Positions 39,265-48,279 are shown, numbered from the stretch's first letter. The stretch: 64,000 nt of DNA from Lactobacillus panisapium (GCF_019469265.1 NZ_CP048268.1:1-64000); one strand, 5' to 3'. Translations and numbers: made by a program. Notes: generated from the letters alone by a model not told the origin.

Positions 39265-39471
39265 ATGAATCACGTGAAGGAATATCGTAAACGAAAAGGT
39301 TTATCGCAAAAGGCATTGGCTGATGAAATTGGCGTTGCCAGACAAACAATCAACCTAATTGAAAAAAATAAGTATAATCCGTCATTAAACTTATGCTTGA
39401 AATTGGCTAATGCTCTAGGGACAGACCTCAATTCATTGTTTTGGTCTGGAAATAACAATATGTCTGAGTAA
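39265..39471 (+). CDS. XRE-family regulator (short, YvaO-like)
   Basis: 68 residues that are almost purely a helix-turn-helix: KEYRKRKGLSQKALADEIGVARQTINLIEK, in pieces LSQKALADEIG and ARQTINLIE. The promoter region has a TTGACA at about 39184 and two TATATRTGACAT direct repeats (about 39212-39245), probable autoregulatory sites. It pairs with the downstream DUF3278 membrane protein, a common lactobacillar two-gene unit. Confidence 0.9.
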   Translation: MNHVKEYRKRKGLSQKALADEIGVARQTINLIEKNKYNPSLNLCLKLANALGTDLNSLFWSGNNNMSE

Positions 39472-39583
39472 AAATTGTGTGCTGAAAGCTTTCAGTTAGA
39501 AAATACTGAGTATTTCCAAGCAGCAAGTTCAGGTTTTACGATGGAGATTTTTGAGAAATAAATTGATCAAGGAGAAAGATGTT

Positions 39584-40108
39584 ATGGAAAAGAAAAATAG
39601 CTTGTTTTTTCGTTATATGAAATATTGGTATGGCATTTATGGTCCATTAGATGAATATAAGAGATCTGAAGTAGAAAGGATTGGTAACAATGCATTCTTC
39701 ATTGTCTCTTTACCAATGAACTTTGTGATGATACTAGCAATTGTTGTTAGTAATTTACAGATTGCCTATAAAACTACTCTTGCTTATATCATTATGTTGT
39801 TTGGCTGGTTTATTCTTGAGTTAACTGCTGATTCTTATATTTTACATCAATTAAAAAAGTTTAAATTGCAAATTTATGAAGTAGAAAATAGTCAAGTTAA
39901 AAATGTCAAAAAGAAAATCTGGACTACAAGTTGGATTAGCGGATTATTCTTTGGAGTGTTGATGACAGCAGTAAGTAATGTGATTACTCATCAAGATTTA
40001 ACTAGCTTCTACACGTTATTTGAATTTTTACTCCTTACTGCTGTGATGGCGTTGGCTAATGGTTTCGAACGAACAAGGCACATTAAACTGGTAGAAGATG
40101 AGGATTAG
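39584..40108 (+). CDS. DUF3278-family membrane protein
   Basis: 174 residues from ATG 39584, which follows AAGGAG; an ATG at 39551 lacks one. Four hydrophobic helices are visible, with an opening FFRYMKYWYGIYGPLDEYK and a closing ALANGFERTRHIKL typical of DUF3278. The role is unknown; its neighbour encodes a short XRE regulator that probably controls it. Confidence 0.83.
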   Translation: MEKKNSLFFRYMKYWYGIYGPLDEYKRSEVERIGNNAFFIVSLPMNFVMILAIVVSNLQIAYKTTLAYIIMLFGWFILELTADSYILHQLKKFKLQIYEVENSQVKNVKKKIWTTSWISGLFFGVLMTAVSNVITHQDLTSFYTLFEFLLLTAVMALANGFERTRHIKLVEDED

Positions 40109-40343
40109 ATGCTAAGCTTTAAATGCATTAGATAAATGCAATTTAAAGAGTAAATAGTTAATACAAGTATTAACACTACCTGTCTAGGTAAAGACTAAAA
40201 TTATTGCTCCTATAAATAATTATAGGTTTAGGCAAAAAACTGCTTAGGTAATGGTAATTAGTTTAAGCACTATAAAACTGTTTTACCTGAAAGTGTAATC
40301 GTAATATAAAAATAGAGCTAATTGGTAAAGCAAGGTAGAGATT

Positions 40344-41000
40344 ATGAATAAGAGAAGATTTATTAAATTACATGTTGGAATATTAACAGCAACCTTATTA
40401 TCACTTGGGGGAATTTCTTCAGTAGTAGTTGCTAAGAATAAACCGATTTATGAAAAGCACGTTTTTCGTACTCCGGCTTATGGTGTAGCCAATTTTCACA
40501 CTAGTTATTCAGGCAAAACGCATAAGATTACCTTTAGCGGAACGGCGTCGGGATTTCGAGATTTAGTTATTAAGTATGATGGAAAGGTAGTCAAGGAATT
40601 TAAACTTAAGAAAGCTGATAGACATTTTAAAACAACAATACCGTTTAAAGGTTATAAGACTTTTAAAATTCACGATGGCAATGGTCATATGCTAAAAGAT
40701 ATCTCTGCTGCACAGTATGCAACTAAAAAGCCAAGAATTAATTCATATTACCAAACAAATGAACATTTAAAAATAGAATTGTCAGGCAAAAAGGGTGATA
40801 TTGTAACGATTTGGAAAAATGGCAAGGCAGTTAAACGCAAGCGTATAACGGATAAATTTGGTACAATAATAACAGTACCAAATACTTTGTTTGAAGATAA
40901 TTCTAAGATTACTGTTACCAGGCATACTATTGGAAAGAAAACTAGTAAAGGTGTAAAGATAAATAAATCAAAGGATAACAGCATCTCAATTGATAAATGA
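40344..41000 (+). CDS. Secreted protein with two Ig-like repeats
   Basis: 218 residues. A signal peptide (about residues 1-30, ending VVVAK) is followed by two similar beta-sandwich stretches. These are ANFHTSYSGKTHKITFSGTA and NSYYQTNEHLKIELSGKKGD, each followed by K-G-K-x-V-K turns. No LPxTG or membrane anchor is present. The high Lys content would bind it to the wall. It is a small version of repetitive lactobacillar surface proteins. Confidence 0.7.
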   Translation: MNKRRFIKLHVGILTATLLSLGGISSVVVAKNKPIYEKHVFRTPAYGVANFHTSYSGKTHKITFSGTASGFRDLVIKYDGKVVKEFKLKKADRHFKTTIPFKGYKTFKIHDGNGHMLKDISAAQYATKKPRINSYYQTNEHLKIELSGKKGDIVTIWKNGKAVKRKRITDKFGTIITVPNTLFEDNSKITVTRHTIGKKTSKGVKINKSKDNSISIDK

Positions 41001-41044
41001 TAGAAATGAATCACTAAAAATTGTTTTACAATAAGGCCATATGA

Positions 41045-41089
41045 TTCTAATCGCATAAATTAACAATCTTTTGATTTTTAAGTCTGTTT
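41045..41089 (+). other. Fifth tRNA-Thr att remnant with flank
   Basis: TTCTAATCGCAT (41045-41056) is a decayed att core. The 33 bases that follow match those following attR (30606-30638) with one deletion, including ATCTTTTGATTTTTAAG. So both an att core and its ancestral tRNA-downstream flank were carried here. It is the oldest-looking boundary of the array. Confidence 0.72.
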
Positions 41090-41160
41090 CATTTGAATAC
41101 TACATTATTCGTGAGATTTTGAATTTATCAGTCGAAAAAAGTATAAATAAGGGGAATAAG

Positions 41161-41736
41161 TTGAAAATTAATAAAAATGATTGGAATACGTATTTAAATA
41201 AAGATGTTTTATTAAAAGTTTATTCTGTGGATGGTGAATCTGATGAATTTTTGTTGGGATATATGGTCAATGATATAGATAGCTACTATATTTTTGAGTC
41301 GATTGATGAATATGGTGGGCTAGATGGCTACATTTTATATAAAAAAGACGCTATTCTTAAAATAGAGCGTGATAATGATTATACTGCTGTATTTGATTTT
41401 TACATTAGCTACTTAAAAGAGCGAAAAGCTTTTGATGTGTTGAACTTAAGTGCTGTCTATGAAAAAGTTCCAAAAAATAGCATTGATAGCATTCTGCAAT
41501 ATTGCTACAAAAGCAATCTTGTAATAACAATATCGCAGGCTGAAAGCGAAATTTGTCCAACTGGAAAAATTATTTCACTTAATGAAAAAGAAGTGTCTTT
41601 GGATCGAAAAAGGTATCGGAATGATTTTGGAATAGAGCAAGAAGCTGAAGATGCTCCTATTAGTATTTCTGATATTTTGACTGTAGATATTACTACAAAA
41701 GAAACATATCTTTATCAAAAGTATCTTGAAAAGTAA
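41161..41736 (+). CDS. Paralogous family member C, unknown function
   Basis: 191 residues from TTG 41161, chosen because AAGGGG lies 7 bases upstream and the product then aligns end to end with members A and B. Longer starts add unmatched residues. Family pieces are NTYLNKDVLLKVY, LGYMVNDIDSYYIFESIDEYG, KVPKNSIDSILQYC and TTKETYLYQKYL. It lies outside the last att remnant, unlike A and B. Confidence 0.75.
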   Translation: MKINKNDWNTYLNKDVLLKVYSVDGESDEFLLGYMVNDIDSYYIFESIDEYGGLDGYILYKKDAILKIERDNDYTAVFDFYISYLKERKAFDVLNLSAVYEKVPKNSIDSILQYCYKSNLVITISQAESEICPTGKIISLNEKEVSLDRKRYRNDFGIEQEAEDAPISISDILTVDITTKETYLYQKYLEK

Positions 41737-41837
41737 TCATATTATTGCCACGCTATTTCGACGTCAGTGACTGGATATAGCAATAAAGTTCATACGAAGC
41801 TTATATTCGCACTATAGAAGTTGATTTAAAATAATTA

Positions 41838-41886
41838 AGCTTAATTTATCAATGTTTTACAGAGATAAGTTAAGCTTATTTTTTGC
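41838..41886 (+). terminator. Hairpin terminator homologous to 22428-22480
   Basis: AAGCTTAATTTATC and GATAAGTTAAGCTT pair over 14 bases with one T-G wobble, followed by ATTTTTTG. It matches the element after tRNA-Thr, with paired changes (CCTT/AAGG to GCTT/AAGC) and the same GTTTTAC in the loop. The gap 41737-41962 holds nothing else. Confidence 0.75.
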
Positions 41887-41962
41887 GTAACAATCAGTCG
41901 AGCTCACAAATAAGAAGATGTCTTTTACTTTAGGTTTTATTATTCAAAACAGTAAATAGCCC

Positions 41963-42805
41963 TTAGGCTATCAAATTTGCTTTCAGCGAATTGAAAATTT
42001 CTAAAAAATAGGATGCCATGTGTTTCATATTTAGTTTTGTTAGCAAGGTGATGATTTGTAAGATTTCTTGGTCATTTTGATTTTCTAAATAATCCATAAG
42101 AGAGTTTAAAAAATATCTGCCCATGATTAGTTGCATTTCATTTTCTGGCAATATGACGAGGTCAATCTTATTCAAAATACTTTGAGCGTATTTAAACTCG
42201 GAAGCTTTTAATAAACTAATAATTGCTTCAAACAAAGTAGTAATTGCAAAGTGTAAAGTGTTTTTCCCGGCTTTACTGATGAAATCGAAATTGGCAATAA
42301 CCTGCGAACTAATTTGAAAGATAATTGACGGACTAAGAATGTTTGTAACATTTTGGAATAACGACAAATTTTCTTGCGACCAGATTGTAAGTTTAGAAAG
42401 TTGCTTATTCAGTTTATTTTGATCAGCCACTGGAAAAATATTAATTTTGCTGATGCGCTGATATAATGCGCAAGAAAGAGCCGCATAATCAAGACTAAAT
42501 AATTTATTGTCTTGGTGAAACTTAGCGAGACTTTTTTGAGCGATGATTTTTAATTCCTGCTCATTTTGGGTATTCCATGCGGATTCTAATTCTTGTGCTT
42601 CATTGTCAGGCATATCCAGCTTGTTTAAAGCAATATATTCCGAAGTGGTGATATTAATTCGTTCAAATAATTTAATCGCTTTATGAAGGTCCATATTCCC
42701 TTGGCCGTTTTCCCAGCGAGATAACATTGGAACAGAACATATTCCTTTAGATGCATCAGTTAGCGTAATATGTTGTTCTTTTCTTAGTTTTTTAAAATTC
42801 ATCAT
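41963..42805 (-). CDS. Rgg-like regulator 3
   Basis: 280 residues from ATG 42805, since AGAAAG precedes it by 6 bases; the frame opens at 42844. The helix-turn-helix MMNFKKLRKEQHITLTDASKG...PMLSRWENGQGNMDLHKAIKL, in parts LRKEQHITLTDAS and SMLSRWENG-like PMLSRWENG, is followed by a helical TPR-like domain. This matches Rgg/PlcR-style peptide sensors more loosely than the other two. It is divergent from an ABC exporter gene, with a palindrome in the gap. Confidence 0.8.
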   Translation of the reverse strand: MMNFKKLRKEQHITLTDASKGICSVPMLSRWENGQGNMDLHKAIKLFERINITTSEYIALNKLDMPDNEAQELESAWNTQNEQELKIIAQKSLAKFHQDNKLFSLDYAALSCALYQRISKINIFPVADQNKLNKQLSKLTIWSQENLSLFQNVTNILSPSIIFQISSQVIANFDFISKAGKNTLHFAITTLFEAIISLLKASEFKYAQSILNKIDLVILPENEMQLIMGRYFLNSLMDYLENQNDQEILQIITLLTKLNMKHMASYFLEIFNSLKANLIA

Positions 42806-42857
42806 GAACATCTTTCTTTTATAAAATCTGGCTAAATTTATCATATATGAAAGAACT

Positions 42858-42880
42858 GCAAATACAACTGAAGTATTTGT
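42858..42880. promoter_or_regulatory. Palindrome in the Rgg 3/ABC gap
   Basis: CAAATAC and GTATTTG flank AACTGAA in the short divergent gap. The half-site resembles the CAAATACGAC motif near Rgg 1. It is the natural operator for the divergent pair. Confidence 0.55.
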
Positions 42881-42918
42881 GATTTAATATGATCAACTTA
42901 AGTCAAGAGGAAAAAATT

Positions 42919-44499
42919 ATGTCATTAAAGTTCGCAAATAAAGGGAAACTGGCACTGTATGTTCTGTTAGCAACAATTAGTGCTTGTGGCAATGTTGTTA
43001 TTGCTTATATTACCAAAATTATGTTGAATAGTGCGCAATATCATTATGGGACGCTTAAGCAGTTAGTTTTAATTGCGCTTACTGGAGCTGGGATCTTAAT
43101 TGTAATTATGTTTACTAATTTCGCTTATCGCTACCTTCGCTGTGATATTGTACGTGACATCAACGTTGAGCTTAAGGACAAAACCATTAGCTACATTATT
43201 CAGCAGCAATCCGATTCGCAAAAAGATGGTTTAAACTTAATGACTAATGATTTAAAGCAAATCGAAACCTCGAAGATCACTAATGAATTAATGATTATTT
43301 CTGAGGCGCTTGCTTTCGCGATTTCAATTATTGTTGGCTTACTTAATTCTTGGGTTCTAACTTTAATTTTCGTCATTGCAACGGCTATTCCTGGCTTTAT
43401 CCAAAAATTTTTCATTAAGAGTATTCAGGAAAAATCTGCCGAATGGGAAAAACAAAATGCAGAATACACTCAAGCTGTATCAGATGCTATTAATGGCTCA
43501 AAAACCGCGATGCTTTATGATGTGCAAATTCCAGTTGTTTCCTATGTGATTAAGCAAGCCAAGCAAATGGAAGATGCCTTGCGTTCGTTGAATTATGCTC
43601 AAGGGGCGGTTACAACCGTCATTATAACTGTTGCAGACATTTTTAGTTTTATCATTCCGTTTTTGGTTGGGGCTATTCTGATGTTTAACGGGCAAATTGG
43701 TGCTGGTACTTTAGTCATGATTGTCCAATTGTCTAATGACTTCATTAATCCCGTTACGATGATTTTTGATCAGATTAATCAAATTCGATCTACTAAGCCA
43801 ATGTGGGACAAAGTTGAAAAAGCACTGGCAATTAAAGCAATCAGTTCGGAAAATAAGGCCGCACAATCTTTTACTCAATTGGACGTTGAGAATCTTGCCT
43901 ATGAGCAAAATAGTAAATTGCTTTTTGCTAACGTTAACTTTTCGCTAAAGTCTGGTGAAAAAATCCTGCTAATGGCACCTAGTGGCTGGGGTAAAACGAC
44001 TTTACTACGTTTATTGGTAGGGCAAATTTCTCCAAGTAAGGGGACAATCAAAATCGATCAAGAGTCGATTAACGGTAATTGGGCCAAAGCTCACGATTAC
44101 TTTGGCTACATTAATCAGAAACCGTTTATTTTCGACCGCGATTTAAAATTCAATGTTACTTTAGGCAAGAACGTCACTGATCAGCAACTTGAGGATGCTA
44201 TCGAAGAAGCTGGCCTGGCTAAACTGGTGAAGGAAAAAGGACTAAATTATGCTGTGGGACAAAATGGCAGTAACTTATCTGGCGGTCAAATTCAAAGAAT
44301 AGAAATTGCTCGTGCGCTGCTTGCCAAGCGGCCAATTCTGTTAGCAGATGAAGCAACTAGTGCATTAGATGCCAAACTTACTTTACAAATTCATCAAACC
44401 TTACTCAATAATCCTAAAGTTGCTGTAATTGAAGTTGCACATAAAATTTCTGAGCAAGAAAAAGCAATGTTTAATCGCATTATTAAACTAGGGAGTTAG
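42919..44499 (+). CDS. ABC half-transporter, permease-ATPase 1
   Basis: 526 residues from ATG 42919 (AGAGGAAAA upstream). An exporter-type membrane domain of six helices (to about residue 305) is fused to an ATPase with Walker A APSGWGKTT, signature LSGGQIQRIEIA and Walker B ILLADEATSALD. Related to 45718-47301. Short N-terminus and no peptidase C39 domain, so any peptide cargo would not be leader-cleaved by it. Likely a heterodimer partner or a peptide/drug exporter under the divergent regulator. Confidence 0.88.
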   Translation: MSLKFANKGKLALYVLLATISACGNVVIAYITKIMLNSAQYHYGTLKQLVLIALTGAGILIVIMFTNFAYRYLRCDIVRDINVELKDKTISYIIQQQSDSQKDGLNLMTNDLKQIETSKITNELMIISEALAFAISIIVGLLNSWVLTLIFVIATAIPGFIQKFFIKSIQEKSAEWEKQNAEYTQAVSDAINGSKTAMLYDVQIPVVSYVIKQAKQMEDALRSLNYAQGAVTTVIITVADIFSFIIPFLVGAILMFNGQIGAGTLVMIVQLSNDFINPVTMIFDQINQIRSTKPMWDKVEKALAIKAISSENKAAQSFTQLDVENLAYEQNSKLLFANVNFSLKSGEKILLMAPSGWGKTTLLRLLVGQISPSKGTIKIDQESINGNWAKAHDYFGYINQKPFIFDRDLKFNVTLGKNVTDQQLEDAIEEAGLAKLVKEKGLNYAVGQNGSNLSGGQIQRIEIARALLAKRPILLADEATSALDAKLTLQIHQTLLNNPKVAVIEVAHKISEQEKAMFNRIIKLGS

Positions 44500-44510
44500 T
44501 AGGCAAACAA

Positions 44511-44640
44511 AGCGGTTTATGATAACGGGTTGAATGAGTGGGGCGATTATCTATTAAATAAAAATAATGAGATTATCCAAAGTGATACGAGCTATTTAAG
44601 GGAACAGCAAAAAGGAAAACAAAAAACCAGTTCAATTTAA
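44511..44640 (+). pseudogene. Possible C-terminal coding remnant
   Basis: An open stretch without a start codon reads AVYDNGLNEWGDYLLNK... and ends at TAA 44638-44640. Composition is protein-like but no family is recognised, and it may be chance. It lies directly after the ABC gene and before a strong hairpin. Confidence 0.22.
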
Positions 44641-44650
44641 TGAACTGGTT
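44625..44650. terminator. Bidirectional terminator
   Basis: AACCAGTTCA (44625-44634) and TGAACTGGTT (44641-44650) enclose ATTTAA, with an A run on the left. On the minus strand this ends the 44668-45225 gene. Confidence 0.8.
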
Positions 44651-44667
44651 AACGTCTAGCTTAATTT

Positions 44668-45225
44668 TTATTGTACATTATCCATATCATCTTCGGATAA
44701 TCTCTTGTTATATAAACTTTGATCAGTTTTATCTATATCTGTCGATAAAGCTTCTTCAATGGCTTTTTGTATATCAAGAGCACTCTGCTTATCATAAAAT
44801 GGAACTTGGATTTCATAAGCAGAACCAGCTTTTTCAATCGATAATTTTGTCATAATCCCATTTAAAAATATACCGACACCAATTAACAACAAAATAACGC
44901 CAAATAGTGTGCTAGAACCAAACATTGCAAGCCCAATAAAAGCTATAATGATTCCAAAAATAAAGTCCTTTACTGAATATGATGTATCAACTGAAGCATC
45001 AGATATATTTTTTAAGGGAATATTTTGCTTATGTGAACCAGCAGGAATTAAGCCCAAAACAGTGTTTTGTTCAACTACTTTTACAAATCTGTAATCAACA
45101 GATACGGATCCCTTAATCCAAAAAAGCAATGCACTAGCAGAAAATTCTTTTTTAAACCACGTTCTATCACGTGATTTATTCATTTCTACTTTGGTTTCTC
45201 CTGTTTCCCTATTTACTTCTGGCAT
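44668..45225 (-). CDS. Membrane protein of unknown function
   Basis: 185 residues from ATG 45225 (GGAGGAACAATT upstream). The N-terminal part has a WFKKEFSASALLFWIKGSVSVDYRFVKV segment, in parts KKEFSASALLFW and VDYRFVKV, like a PH-type fold. Then two adjacent hydrophobic helices (about 90-130) and a charged C-terminus. A gene of this type is common in lactobacilli but its role is unknown. It sits between the two ABC genes on the opposite strand. Confidence 0.7.
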   Translation of the reverse strand: MPEVNRETGETKVEMNKSRDRTWFKKEFSASALLFWIKGSVSVDYRFVKVVEQNTVLGLIPAGSHKQNIPLKNISDASVDTSYSVKDFIFGIIIAFIGLAMFGSSTLFGVILLLIGVGIFLNGIMTKLSIEKAGSAYEIQVPFYDKQSALDIQKAIEEALSTDIDKTDQSLYNKRLSEDDMDNVQ

Positions 45226-45243
45226 AATTGTTCCTCCCACCAA

Positions 45244-45717
45244 ATATTAATCAAAATTTTGAAAAGTCTTATAACACTATATCACATTATATGCCTTACT
45301 TACAGTGGAATATAATATTTTTATTTGCTTTATATTTAAATGAAAATTGTGCAGGAAGTGTATCTTTATTACGGAACTTGCGATTAAATATTCTGTTGAT
45401 AAGCATGTTCATGAGTAGTGATATTGAAACTAATTTTTATATAGAAAAGTTAATTTGGCCCCACTATTACAATTGCTTATTATGGGATGCTTTTACGTTA
45501 ATAAATTGGTTTTCAGAGCTTTGTAATTTTATGCTATTTAAAATTGCTAATAGCTAAAAATATTGACAGGCTTTTTTACTGCCCAAAAAAGACCGCTTAT
45601 CCTCAAATTCATTACCAATAACGCGAAAAGCATTGTAAATTTTATTTTTATCAGGTTTAATAATAGCAATATCTTTAAATAAAAATAATAACAATATTAA
45701 AATCGCGGAGAACAGCA
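45244..45717. other. Gene-poor stretch between opposite-strand genes
   Basis: A 109-codon frame (45228-45557, plus) and short minus frames exist, but they lack ribosome-binding sites and protein-like composition. A GGAG for the next ABC gene lies at about 45707. Nothing else is recognised. Confidence 0.5.
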
Positions 45718-47301
45718 ATGATTTACCACAATTACTCACATTTTAGATTCTTTTGGTTAAATATTTTTGGCCTGATTTATAGTACTGAAAACATTATTAT
45801 GGCGTATATTGTCGGCAGTTTGACTAATATGGCTGCTAAAAGACAATTCGTTGCCTTACCATCGCTGATCGGCCAAATCATTGTTGCATTGGTGATCGTG
45901 TTAGCTTCTGGCTTAATGTTTAATTACCTTAAGACTGATGCGATTAAGCAAGTCAACGTCAAATTGCGTACTAAAGTATTAAAAGGAATGTTGCTAAATA
46001 ATCGAGAAGATAGCAGTGATCTGGGCTTTTTAACTAATGACTTTAAGTTGCTTGAAACCAACCGTTATGAGGCTGAAATTCAAATTTTGATTTATACTTA
46101 CACGGTTGTTTTGGCACTGGGCTATGCACTTTACTTAAATTGGTTTGTTACCTTGATTTACTTGGTAGGATCGCTCTTGCCAACAATTGCTTCAAGCTTT
46201 TTTCAAAAATCGATTCAAAAAGCTTCGGGTGACTGGACCGCGGCTAGTGACAAGTATGTAAGTCAAACCAAAAATACCTTAGCTGGAACTGGTACTTTTA
46301 ACTTATATGGCAAACAAGATAATGCTGTCAAACAAAATAAGCGTGTGGTTGAACGGCTAGAAGAAAAACTGGCCAAAATGAACTTACTTAATGAGAATAC
46401 CAATACTTATTTAAATATTATTGCAATTGGTGGCACGTTTTTACTTCCATTTGCAATTGGTACAGGACTAGTAATTAAAGGCCATATTACGTTAGGAGCT
46501 CTTTTTGCAATAACGCAGCTGTCTAACTCATTTGTGAATCCTATTTTACAGATTTTAAATGAACGAAATAACTTATCGACAACAAAGGGAATAGTTAAGA
46601 AAATTAAGCAGTATATTGCTAAAAGTGAGCAGAAGGAAAATAGTGCAAACCTCCCTAAAAACTTTGCTGAGCTAAAGGTGCAGGAGCTTGCACTCGTACG
46701 CCAGGATAAAAAACTGGCAGATCACATCAACCTTACGGTTAAAAAAGGTCAAAAGATTGCAGTAATTGGCCCTTCAGGTTCAGGTAAATCAACGATGCTG
46801 CAATACTTGATGTATGGCGACTATGGTAAAGCTGAGAAAGTACTGCTTAATGAGAAAGACGCTGCGGCCGGCAATTTTACAAAGTTATTTTCATATTCTA
46901 GCCAAAGTGCTGTGATTTTTGCCGATACGCTTTGGTTTAATCTGACTCTCGGAGAAACTTTTGCTCACGACGAGGTTAAACAGGTTTGTCAGAATCTTGG
47001 TCTAGGACAGCTAATTAAGGAAAAAGGTTTTGACTATCAGTTAGGGGATAATGCGGATCAACTGTCAGGTGGACAGTTGTCACGAATTGAACTTGCACGG
47101 GCCATTTTAGCTGGCCGGCCAGTTATGCTGCTGGATGAGGTCAATGCATCGCTTGATAAGCCAACTTCAAAAATGATTCATGATTATTTATTTAACACTG
47201 ACTTTACTTTTATTGAGGTAATTCACCATTATGAGCCTGAAGAACTAAGGCGTTATGATGTGGTGATTGATTTTGACAACTACATAGACAAATTAAAATA
47301 A
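45718..47301 (+). CDS. ABC half-transporter, permease-ATPase 2
   Basis: 527 residues, related to the protein at 42919-44499. Membrane domain to about residue 310; ATPase with Walker A GPSGSGKST, signature LSGGQLSRIELA and Walker B VMLLDEVNASLD. It keeps the catalytic Glu, as does gene 1. Together they may form a heterodimer, though an oppositely oriented gene lies between. No bacteriocin-type peptidase domain is present. Confidence 0.88.
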   Translation: MIYHNYSHFRFFWLNIFGLIYSTENIIMAYIVGSLTNMAAKRQFVALPSLIGQIIVALVIVLASGLMFNYLKTDAIKQVNVKLRTKVLKGMLLNNREDSSDLGFLTNDFKLLETNRYEAEIQILIYTYTVVLALGYALYLNWFVTLIYLVGSLLPTIASSFFQKSIQKASGDWTAASDKYVSQTKNTLAGTGTFNLYGKQDNAVKQNKRVVERLEEKLAKMNLLNENTNTYLNIIAIGGTFLLPFAIGTGLVIKGHITLGALFAITQLSNSFVNPILQILNERNNLSTTKGIVKKIKQYIAKSEQKENSANLPKNFAELKVQELALVRQDKKLADHINLTVKKGQKIAVIGPSGSGKSTMLQYLMYGDYGKAEKVLLNEKDAAAGNFTKLFSYSSQSAVIFADTLWFNLTLGETFAHDEVKQVCQNLGLGQLIKEKGFDYQLGDNADQLSGGQLSRIELARAILAGRPVMLLDEVNASLDKPTSKMIHDYLFNTDFTFIEVIHHYEPEELRRYDVVIDFDNYIDKLK

Positions 47302-47421
47302 AAATTAGACAAGTGGATGAGTGAAAATTGGCCTGAGATTAAAGCAAAAGATGGATAATTTTTTACAAAGTAAGTGTATTAATTTAAAAAGAATGAAATG
47401 GGATCAACCTGAGGATGCCAT

Positions 47422-47454
47422 AAAAAAACCACCAGACTTTCTGGTGGTTTTTTA
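47422..47454. terminator. Bidirectional terminator
   Basis: AAACCACCAGA (47426-47436) and TCTGGTGGTTT (47440-47450) form a perfect 11-base stem with A and T runs on the sides. It serves the convergent ABC and small membrane protein genes. A related ACCACCAA hairpin ends the gene at 49632. Confidence 0.9.
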
Positions 47455-47703
47455 TGCATGATATTTTTTCGAAAAATGGTCAATACATTTTTGATAAATC
47501 ATTGGTGCAGGGAAAATAAATACGAAAAGATATGCGAAACATATCAGATCATCCGGAAGTTTGCTAAAGATACCTATACTATGAATAAAATTTAGTATTT
47601 GAGTTTTAAACTCACCTAGCAAAAACATAATCAATACAAGCCAAAAGAAATATATGATAAATAGCAAACGCTTATTTTTTTTGAATTCATTTTTATCTTT
47701 CAT
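47452..47703 (-). CDS. Small membrane protein, possible immunity protein
   Basis: 83 residues, strongly basic N-terminus (MKDKNEFKKNKR) and two hydrophobic helices. It lies 42 bases after the bacteriocin-like gene on the same strand. Bacteriocin immunity proteins are often small membrane proteins directly downstream, so that role is inferred from position only. Confidence 0.6.
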   Translation of the reverse strand: MKDKNEFKKNKRLLFIIYFFWLVLIMFLLGEFKTQILNFIHSIGIFSKLPDDLICFAYLFVFIFPAPMIYQKCIDHFSKKYHA

Positions 47704-47745
47704 AGAGAATATTCCCGACCTTTTACGTATATATAAAAATTATTT

Positions 47746-48279
47746 TTATTGATATCCCCAACTAATTGCGGAACCTTTATTACTAAATCTTACGTAAATT
47801 CCTCTGTCACAAGCTTTACTTCCAGCACTATTAGCAATAGAAGTTATAGTTGCTGCTACGGTTCCTGCAAGGTAAGGATGTCCAGCTGCAGTCAATGCGG
47901 CTCCGATAGCCGTAGCAACAGCTGCAGATCCACCATAAACTGCTAACTTAACAATAGCACTGTTTACATAAACGGTAAAGCCATGCTTATTGGTTTTAAT
48001 ATACGTACCACCACGCCGCATCATATCTTGCATTAAAGCAGCTTGATAATCTTCTTTACCTAAAATACTTTTTACATCATAGCCTTTGGCTTCAAGTGTA
48101 TCAAAAATTTCTTTGTTAGAAATTGATACGACTTGATCATCATTATTGGATTGTTTAACATTTGTAATAGTATCAGCATGTACAACCTGGGTTGTTAAAA
48201 TACTATTTCCTAGTGTTGATGCTACTGGACTCAATGCTAATGTAGTCAATCCTGCAATCACTGCTTTTTTAAATTTCAT
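47746..48279 (-). CDS. Bacteriocin-like secreted protein
   Basis: 177 residues. The signal peptide (about 1-35, MKFKKAVIAGLTTLALSPVA and cleavage near VVHADT) is clear. A 70-residue hydrophilic part follows. Then a Gly/Ala-rich hydrophobic hairpin (VYGGSAAVATAIGAALTAAG, then YLAGTVAATITSIANSAG) and the end ACDRGIYVRFSNKGSAISWGYQ. This architecture resembles pore-forming secreted peptides of Firmicutes, but no family is recognised. It has its own GGAG ribosome-binding site. The Rgg-like gene lies upstream on the same strand. Confidence 0.6.
   Translation of the reverse strand: MKFKKAVIAGLTTLALSPVASTLGNSILTTQVVHADTITNVKQSNNDDQVVSISNKEIFDTLEAKGYDVKSILGKEDYQAALMQDMMRRGGTYIKTNKHGFTVYVNSAIVKLAVYGGSAAVATAIGAALTAAGHPYLAGTVAATITSIANSAGSKACDRGIYVRFSNKGSAISWGYQ

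Noticed and set aside
45228..45557. 109-codon plus-strand frame
   Set aside because: No ribosome-binding site, overlaps the leader of the opposite gene, and composition is that of AT-rich non-coding DNA.
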